Of a stretch of DNA of 64,000 nucleotides, positions 49,901 through 58,900 are shown one piece after another (within the stretch, counting starts at the first letter, position 1; each line of letters begins with the position of its first letter). The notes under the pieces were generated by a model. That model ran no database searches and was not told the origin of the DNA. It saw only the letters and a list, made by a program, of their open reading frames with translations. Position numbers and translations under genes: made by a program. This DNA comes from Proteles cristata cristata (Eukaryota; Chordata; Mammalia; Carnivora; Hyaenidae), in NCBI GenBank assembly GCA_017311185.1, contig JAESUZ010001712.1:434001-498000 (forward strand), given 5' to 3'.

Positions 49901-52900
49901 GTGGATGTGTAGGAGGTGGGCAGAGAGAGGAGGGCAGAGGATCGGAAGTGGGCTCTGTACTGATAGCAGGGAGCCTGATGTGGGATTCGAACTCGGAAAC
50001 TGTGAGATCATGACCTGAGCTGAGTGGGATGCTTAACCAACTGGATCACCCAGGTGCCCCAGAAATAAATTTTAAAATGAGATACAACCAACGTATAACA
50101 TTGTACTAGTTTCATTTGTGCCACATGAGTTTGAAATAAGAAATGATTGAGAAATGATTATCACAGTAGGTTTAGTTAACATCCATCCTAACACCTGGTT
50201 GACATTTTTTTCTTTGATGAATGAAATAGAAAATTTGAATAATACAACTACTAAGGAAATTGGATTTGTGATTTAAAAACTTCGCAAAAGAGGGGCATCT
50301 GGGTGGCTCAGTCAGTTAAGCATCCTACTCTTGGTTTTGGCTCTGGTCATGATCTCACAGTTTTATGAGTTTGAGCCCCACATTGGGCTCTACGCTGGCA
50401 GTGCCGAGCCTGCTTGAGATACTCTGCCTTGCTCTCTGCTCCTCCCTCCCTCCCTCTGTCTCTGTCTCAAAATAAATAAACTTAAAAAAAAAAGAAAAAA
50501 AACTTCCCCAAAGGAAGTATCCAGGACTGGACTATTTACCTGGAGACATTTTCAGTTAATTCCAAATATTTAGGAATTAACATTAGTTCTACAGTTTCTT
50601 CCAGAAATGTAAGAGGAGGGAACACTTCCTAAATTGTTTTATGAAGCTAGTGGATATATCCTGATTACCAGACCAGAGAAGATAATTCCAAAAGAAAAAG
50701 GAAAAATACAATTTTCCCTCATAAATAGATAAAAATCATTAGCTAAGTATCAGTAAGCAGACTTTGGCAATACAGAAAAAGGACATACGCCACGTGCAAG
50801 TGAGGTTTATTCTCGGGCTGCAAGGCTGGTTTTTGAAAACCCACACATTAAAAGTTCTAAAGAAGAAAAGAATGATTGTGTTAAATGGTGCATGAAAAAC
50901 GTTTTACCAAATTCAACGCCCATTTCTGATAAAAACTCTCAGAATAGACAGAGAGTAACCTCTTGAATTTGCATAAAGAACATGTACCAAAAGCCTATCG
51001 CACATTATATGTAATGGTAAAGGGTCTTTCTAAATCCCAAACACATAGCATATATTCAACTGCCCACTCAACATCTGAGCTGAAATATTTGATAGACATC
51101 TTAGTATAAACTTGCAACACTGAAGCTCTCGTGTACGTGCACTCAAACCTACTCTTCGCTGTCTTCACCTCATTAAATGGCACACATGATGTATAGCCTT
51201 CGAGTCCTTCGTGATCTTGCTCTTTTTCCCATGATAAACAGCAGGTTCTGCCATATATACCCTGAGATTATATCTACTTCTCATCTCTGACCTGAATTAC
51301 TACATTTGCCCCCAAACTGCTTGGGTTCTGTCTTGGGTCCATTAGGGTCTGTTTTTTACCCAGTAGCATGAGTGCCTTTTAGAAGCTAAGTCAAATCAGG
51401 GCTTAAAACTTCAGTAATTTTCCTCATCACTAATAAGGGCAATTTTGCAGTTGCCAGGATTAAAATAAATGTTTATAATGATCCTTGAGTAATTCCAGCA
51501 TATTGTTGATATGCTTTAATAAGTATTTATTGAGAAACCAGTATGTGCCAAGAACCCCATTAAATATTGGGACTGTGACTCTGAAAACTACACCTGTTCG
51601 TTAAACTCTGAGAGTTTTGAATGCAGGGGAGAATACATGTAGGCAGTAATCCAGTGGGCTCAGTGCTAGGATATGAAAAGTACAGAGTGCTGGGAGAGCA
51701 TTTGTGATGGGCCCTTTTACCAAAGGAGATGAAAGGAAACTGAGAAACTAACTGAAAGATAAAGAGAACTGAAAAATAAATACAAATTAAGCAGGTGAAG
51801 AGTGGGTAAAAAGAAAAGGATTAGTGGAAGATTGTATCCTGCAGAGAGAGAGAGAGAGAGAGAGAGGATGTGACCAGGCAGGTGTGGCCGGATCCTAGTG
51901 TGAAAGGCGGACCAGATCACATAGGGTTTTGTAGAGTGTGGTAAGGCTTTGAGATTTTTTTCTTAAAAAATAAGGATTGTGAATTGGAGGATAATGAATA
52001 GTAACATCCTAAGATTTCTTTTTCTGGGAAGCTTATGTAGATGGCAGTTGGAGGAATTATTCATAGAGACGGTAACACAGGCCAAGGAAGTGGTTAGCAG
52101 AATCCGTCTGAGTGGTAGTGGCTATCTGGACTAGAGTGATGTCTGGAGAGAGGGAGCATAGCGGGTGCACTCAAGAATGGTTAAGAGAAGAGCTTGATAG
52201 CACTTGACCAAAAGAGGATCAAAGGAGACGGCTGAAATTTCTGTCCAGGTGTCTCAAAAGAGTTGCTTTATAGAGAAGATGAAGAATTCAGAATTGTGCA
52301 GGATGCCTTTGAATTACCTGTGGGACTTTCATGGGGAGAGGTGCCACTGGCCTTCTGAATTTGGGTTGAGTGAAAAAAAACGGGGTTGAGGAGACAGGGA
52401 GAGATAGTTGGGATCAAGATTTGGCATTTCCTTTCCCTGAGATGTTCACTACTATCTGTTTAATATGTGAGCATTGAAAATTGTAACTTGTTGCACTGAG
52501 AAGAGGGTAAGTTAGGCTTGTTAAGACTTGTTGGGAAGTTGTGTTTGCTTTTAAAAGTCAGTGATCCTTGAAGAGACTGTCTCTCATTCAGACCTAGAAA
52601 CTTCCTCTCGATGCTAAATATGACAATGTGGTATATGATACATAGCGCCCTAGAACGTTGCCGTTGTGCCGTTGTCAGGGTGTTAACAGGTCAGCACAAG
52701 GGACATTCCTTTCCGGAAACATAGGAACATGGTGGTTGGAATGTGGGCTCTGGACTCAGGTTGCCAGGCTTTACACTGGTTCTGCCAGTGACTGTGGGCA
52801 GATTACCCTGAGATTGTTTTGTCCCCTGTAAAATGGAAACAATATTAAGCTACATCATGTGGCATTTGTGCAAATTGAATTAATATTGTCAAGCATTCAG

Positions 52901-55900
52901 AAGACTGAATAAATGTTAGCTGTCATTATTACTCCGGTTATTCATACATGAGCTTCATTTACGGAGGTATCAGAGGACTCCGTGATGTTACATGGGCAGC
53001 CTGCGCTCCAGGGGCAGCCTGACTGGAAAGCCCAAAGTGTTAGTGAATTTCTGAGACTTCTTCCGTGAAGACCGTGAATTGCACTGCTGTGCAGATGATA
53101 GTTATTCTTTCATGATTTCATTCTTCCTAATTACAGGAGTGGGTGGTTATTATTAGGAGGAAACTGGGGCTTTTTAACTGCATATTAACACACTGGGAAA
53201 ATGGAAGAGCATTGTGTTTCATCCGTATCACAAATGATGCTTTCTAACAGGCCTGTGGTTTTTGTTCTCACCTGACGAAATAGTGTTCCCGGGTAGGTTT
53301 TCTGCTCCTTTCTGTCTCTGAAAAACAAAACGAACATCTTCCTCTTAAAACTTAAAGGTATACTGAAATTACAGTGAGGATGGGTTCTTTTTCAGTTTCT
53401 GAAAAGCTTTGCTTTATCGTCTATTAAAAAAAAAAAAAAAAGATTGGGAGGAAGACAATAGACTTGTGGGTCCAGGTGGCAATGTCAGAGTCTGAGCCTG
53501 TTGAAGGGCCAGTGAGAACACAGGCTGGCAGTGCTAAATGCTCAGTGTTCCTGTAAGGCTCCTGTTTTGAACAGTTAGTCAGATATAGCTCTTTCGTGAT
53601 ATTCGCTGGAATCCTTCTATGAAAAGTTCATTCAGAGACATGGGAAGGAGGAGGGAGGGTTTCACAGGGAAGGGCGGCAGGGTGGGATGTCATGCCTAGG
53701 TGATTGCTGTTCACTGTTGGATACTTTCCCATAAACTATTTGCCTTTGAATTTTACAGGAATTTGAAAGTGATTATGTTGTGTTTAAGTCCAAAACTTTG
53801 GATTTTGACAGAAGGCTTGGGACAATTCTTTGTGAAGGTTTCTTTAACTGCAACGGGTTAGAAGCTGCGTTTAAGGTTAGTTCTGAAGAAGCTATCATTA
53901 AAAACTATTTTCCTAGTGAATAATTTAGGGTCTTAGATGAAAGGAGTGAATACATTCTTCTCAGATCCAGGTAAACTATTAACCAGTCACATGCTGTTTG
54001 CATTCACCTCCCTGAATTAAATTTACATAATGCTTGAAAGAATGATGTGCACTCTGGACAAGGTCAATGTTAGGAGTTTGAGGGATCGATATTTTCTCAG
54101 ATTCGGTATTTGAGCTCTCTTTACCATTAGAAAAGTGGGAAATAACTCTTAATCTAAGATTTTTTTCTTTTCCGTTGTCTACATATGTTGGGTTTACCTG
54201 GCCACTCCATTACTCTGACTGAAACAAATAGCAATTCATGTACTGTATTTCATCAGGTACAAGACATCACAGGTTATCAGATACACCATTGTTTTGTGTA
54301 TAATAAAGGAAAGTGGTACCAAAAAATTATGGTTCCATCCATTTTATAACATAGTCCACTTTCAGATGTTAAGCACAAAAAAATGTTGGACAGAGAACTG
54401 AAGAAACGCGGTATGGAGTGTATGGATTGTAAGTTGTGTAAAAGAAATACATCTTGGGCAGACCTCCCGAAAAGACAGCTTATGAGATGGGGAAGAGGGA
54501 TGGTATATGACACTTGTCAAAGAAAAGAATTGTAAGTGACACGTAAAGTCAGATGACATCCCACAAGAGGAACTGAGGCTCCTGTTTCACGAGAAACACA
54601 CCCAGGGAATCCTGGGCACAGTTCACCGAAAATGGTGGTGCAAAACGAGAATGGACACAGACTTCATAGAAGATGCTGTCTGACTTTGACCTTCAAATTC
54701 ACACGACCCGTCAGTTGGTGGTGAAGGTGGAATTGTCTTGCCCTGGGAAAGCATTTTAACATGAAGAATTGACAAGGATCAAATGGTTGGTTGTTTTGTA
54801 AGAGCTGGGAGATGAAATGGAGATGCTGTTGGTCAAAATATGTAGCCTATTACTGTAGAATTAAGCTGCCTGTGATTCCCATCTCTCAGAAATAACGATT
54901 TAATACTGCCACTACTTGTTATTTGGCTAGATATGCATATATGTATCTCTTTGACAAAAGTGACATCATATGCTGGCCCTCTAACCTCTTTCACTTAGCA
55001 GTCAACCATAAATATTTTCTTTTATAGCAGAATTCAATACTGTGTTTGTAATGGGAGTGTAGTAGTGTATCATATGCTACTCTCTGTTACTGGAGCTACT
55101 TTGTTTTTCATGCTTTTATAACTAGAGGAAAGAAAGTAGATGATTTTTTTTTTTTTTTTTACAGAGGCTCCTACCTGTTGTTATTGTTATTAAAACCTTT
55201 TTAAAAAAATATTGGGGTGCCTGGGTGGCTCAGTCGGTTAAGCATCCGACATTGGCTCAGGTCAGGATTTCATGGTTTGTGAGTTCATGCCTGTGTCTGG
55301 CTCTGTGCTGAGAGTAGAACCTATTTGGGATTTTCTCTCTCCCTGTCTGCCCCTTCCCTGCTCATTTTCTCTCTCTCTCTCTCTCTCTCTCCCCCCCCCC
55401 CTCCCTCCCTCCCTTCTCCCCCCTTCCCCCCTCTTCCTCTTTCCCTCCCTCTCCCCAGCCCACTTGTACCTGCGTTCTCTTTCTCTCTCAAAAGTAAATA
55501 CATAAACATTTTAAAAATTATGTTTATTTTTGAGAGAGAAAGAGTGCAACTTGGGAAAGGGCAGAGAGAGAGAGAGACAGAGAGAGAGAGACAGAGAGAC
55601 AGAGAGAGAGACAGAGGATCTGAAGTGGGCTCTGGCCTGACAGCAGTGAGCCCGATACAGTGCTTGGACTCTCTAACTGTGAGATCATGACCTGAGTCAC
55701 CCAGGTGCCCCACCTACCTTTTCTAATTCAAGTCTCTCTTCTTCCCTTAGCACACCAGTTGGTATGGATTCTATTCTAGTGTGTGCCACTTATTTTTTTC
55801 TAAACAACTTTGTCTTTTTGTCACGTATTTTTTCTTCAACTTTCTACATATTTGTATCTTGTCTATGGAAGCATCTAACATGAGCTCCCGCCTGGTACCT

Positions 55901-58900
55901 CTGCAGGGGTGGGACATCATTTTACATTTTTTGTTATATTTAGATCCCTTCCTTTAGTGTCTTGTAAAGCAAACACTTAGTAACTGCTTGAGGTTGGGTG
56001 GACTGTCTGGTCGTCAGTGTAACAGAATGATACACTGCTGAGGGTAGGCTGCAGGGAGAGAAGTGGCAAAGGACAAAAATTACAGGGTCTCATATTGAGG
56101 GAAAAATGATTTCTAGCCCAGTTACAGGATGATGAACCCTGACCATTTGCCGTTGGGTCCCAGGGAGTAAATATTTGCAGATGGTTCTCCAAAGACCGTG
56201 ATTCATGCCTGCTCTTGGCCAAGACATGACCAGGAAGGGCACTGGACCCAAACACTGTTCTCCTCTAATGTGAAGCTGTAGTTCAAAGCCTACAGTGTTG
56301 ACACTCAATAAAAAACAAAACAGAGCCAAACACTAATGGATGTTTCTCTGAAATTTAGTGTGTCTGCATGAAGGTAGACTGAAGTGTATGAGTTAAAGTG
56401 TCTAGAGGAGTCCTCAGACAGTTAAACTGAAAACAATAAAATTGTGAAGGGTGTAATGGTTCAAGTGCCAACAGATTAAAAACACCGTGGAAAGAGGCAA
56501 ACCTAGGAAAAAAATATCTGGTCCTTGAATGGTGGCGACAGCCTTATGAAAAGCCCTGTTATGTAGTGAAAGTGAGAAGTAGAAGAAAATTGAGGTAGAT
56601 CTTACCTCACGTGAGGTATTTAGGAGAAGAAACATGCCGTGGGAGTCCACTTTTAATCTTTTGAGGTTGATACGAAGGAAAGTGTTTATTATGTTCTTTA
56701 TAAAATAGCTCCCAGTGCCATTATGACAAGGAAGCAAGAGCTGCAAGTGACCATAGTTCTCATCCCAGAGGGTAGTTTTTAGATAATTGATCGTGTGCAC
56801 CACCTAAATGGTTAAGACTTTTCCTCCTCCTATTTTCTGGTTCGGCAACCTCCCCATAGCCCCTGATTCTTTTCTCTTTTATACTTGGAGTCAAGTCTCA
56901 CTAAACATATCAGGTAGGCAGGATGAGAGCAGTTGGGAAGCTTCTGGTATTTCAGTTGTGGTCAGTATGGTAAGTGTGTGAAAGAGCATGCTGGGAAGTA
57001 AATGCATTCCCTGCTGTTGGAGGGTTACACTTCTTTGTTGAATATGAGTCAGTGTTTGCTTCTGAATGTTAACACGAAATCCAAAGTTAACAAAATAGTG
57101 GCTGTAAGGAGAAAGTTTATTTGCATTTTGCTAGGTAGCAGCTAACCAAGCGGGTTTAAAAACGTTGAGCAGTTTCTATAGTAGTTAGAACTGATATTAC
57201 CAGGAGAAAAAAGCCCAATGTGTCTGACCTCTAAGATAGGGTTAAATCTACATTTTACTTTGTACAATTTTTTTGCTGTTTTTCCTCCTAGTGAATGTAG
57301 TTTATGTAAATACTTAGAAAATGTTAACAGTGAAACTGTTTTTAAAGAACAGGGTCCTTCCCCCCCCCCCCTTATTTAAAGTTAATTCCAGTGTAATTAA
57401 CATACAGTGTTACATTAGTTTCAGGTGCACAGCAATTCTGTACATTACGTTACTTAGTTGCTTAAGCATCCAACTCTTGGTTTCAGTTCAGGTCATGATC
57501 TCCTGGTTGTGAGATCAAGCCCTGAGTTGGTGTCTGCCTTGGGCTGGAGCCTGCTTGAGATTCCCCCTCTCTATCTGCCCCTCCCTGACTCATGCTCACT
57601 CACACCCTCCCTCCCTCTCTCTCTCTCAAAAAAAAAAAAAAAAAAAAAAAACCAAAAAACAAAACAAAAAAAAAAAACAATAAACAATCCAAATTCTGTA
57701 CATTACTCAGTGTTCCTCATATGTGTACTCTTAATCCCCTTCAACTATTTCATCCATCCTATACCCAGCATCCTCTCTGCTAACTACCAGTTCTCTTTTT
57801 TCAGTCTATTTTTTGTCTTTTTTCTTCTTAAATTCCATATATATGAAATCATAGGCTATTTGACTTTCTCTGGGTAATTTATTTTACTTAACATTATACC
57901 CTCTAGATCCATCTATGCTGTTGCAAATGGCAAGATTTCATTCTTTTTTATGGCTAAGTAATATTCTATTGTATGTTTACCACATCTCTATCCATTCATT
58001 TGTTGATGGACACTTGGGTTGGTTCCATATTTTGCTTTTGTAAATAATGCTACAGTAAACATAGCAGTGCATCTATCTTTTCAAATTAGTGTTTCAGGAT
58101 TTGGGTAAATACCCAGTAGTGCAATTACTGGATCATACAGTATGGCCACACCAGTTTGTATTCACACCAACAGTGTATGAGCATTGCTTCCCTGCCTCCC
58201 CACCCCCATCCTCACCCACAGTTGTTTAAAGAAAACAAATTTTGAGGAACACCTATTATTTCTCTAAGAGAAGTAACAATTTTCTTTTTGGCCGTGTTAC
58301 TTGGAAGGCATAGACATTGATTTATAGTTTTGTGCCATCTTGATGATAATTACTGACTTTGAAGAGATATCTTCTTTTAAAGAAATATCTGTATTAACAG
58401 GTCTCCTAACTAACATTTGATGAATGCCCACACAGAGTAAGCAAGTAACAAAGTAATTTTAAGTTGCCCCTTGGTTGTTGAGGACCTGTACAGGGAAGCC
58501 CAGGCCCTGGCACCCACTGCCAAATGGCAGCCCTGCCACTAGTTGAGTGAATTTGGGGAAATGACTCCTTCTCCACAACTCAGTTTTCTCATGTGAAACA
58601 TATGGTAACAACATTTTAAGGCCCTTAAAATGCAGTACCTGGCACCTTGCAAGCATTATTTAAACACTGCTTATATGAAAGTGTGCATTTTAATTGTATC
58701 ATTTTGCTTGCAAGGAGAGCTGTCTGATGTTGGCACCCAGAAGGATCCACAGGGACAGACAGTCAGGCAGGAGGCTAATGGGGATCCAAGGTTAGGCTCC
58801 CCAGGGAGCTGAGCATTGTAGAAACTGGTGGTGAAAGTTCATTTGGATCTGGGTGGGGAGCATGGGCTGAGTGAGGAGAGTTGAAGCACCTTTACTGTCC

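Larger units (their letters stand above)
48540..51035 (+). mobile_element. Old L1 ORF2 body, sense, decayed
   Basis: Endonuclease start ('TACCTTAAATGTAAATGGTC'), endonuclease middle ('CATAGCAATCCTAAATGTGT', 'TATGCACCAGAGAAGACAGC'), linker ('ACCTATCAAAATTTGTGGGA') and reverse transcriptase part ('GCTGCAAGGCTGGTTTTTGA', 'TTCTGATAAAAACTCTCAGA') occur in the right order with many deletions and stops. Two SINEs and a small L1 3' piece are inserted. Confidence 0.85.

Noticed and set aside
54240..54700. Possible processed pseudogene
   Set aside because: Short open frames only, with no recognisable protein family, no poly(A) tail and no target duplication.
55321..55713. 130-codon open frames on both strands, rich in Ser/Leu or Arg/Glu
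   Set aside because: They are translations of the CT and GA tracts of two SINEs.
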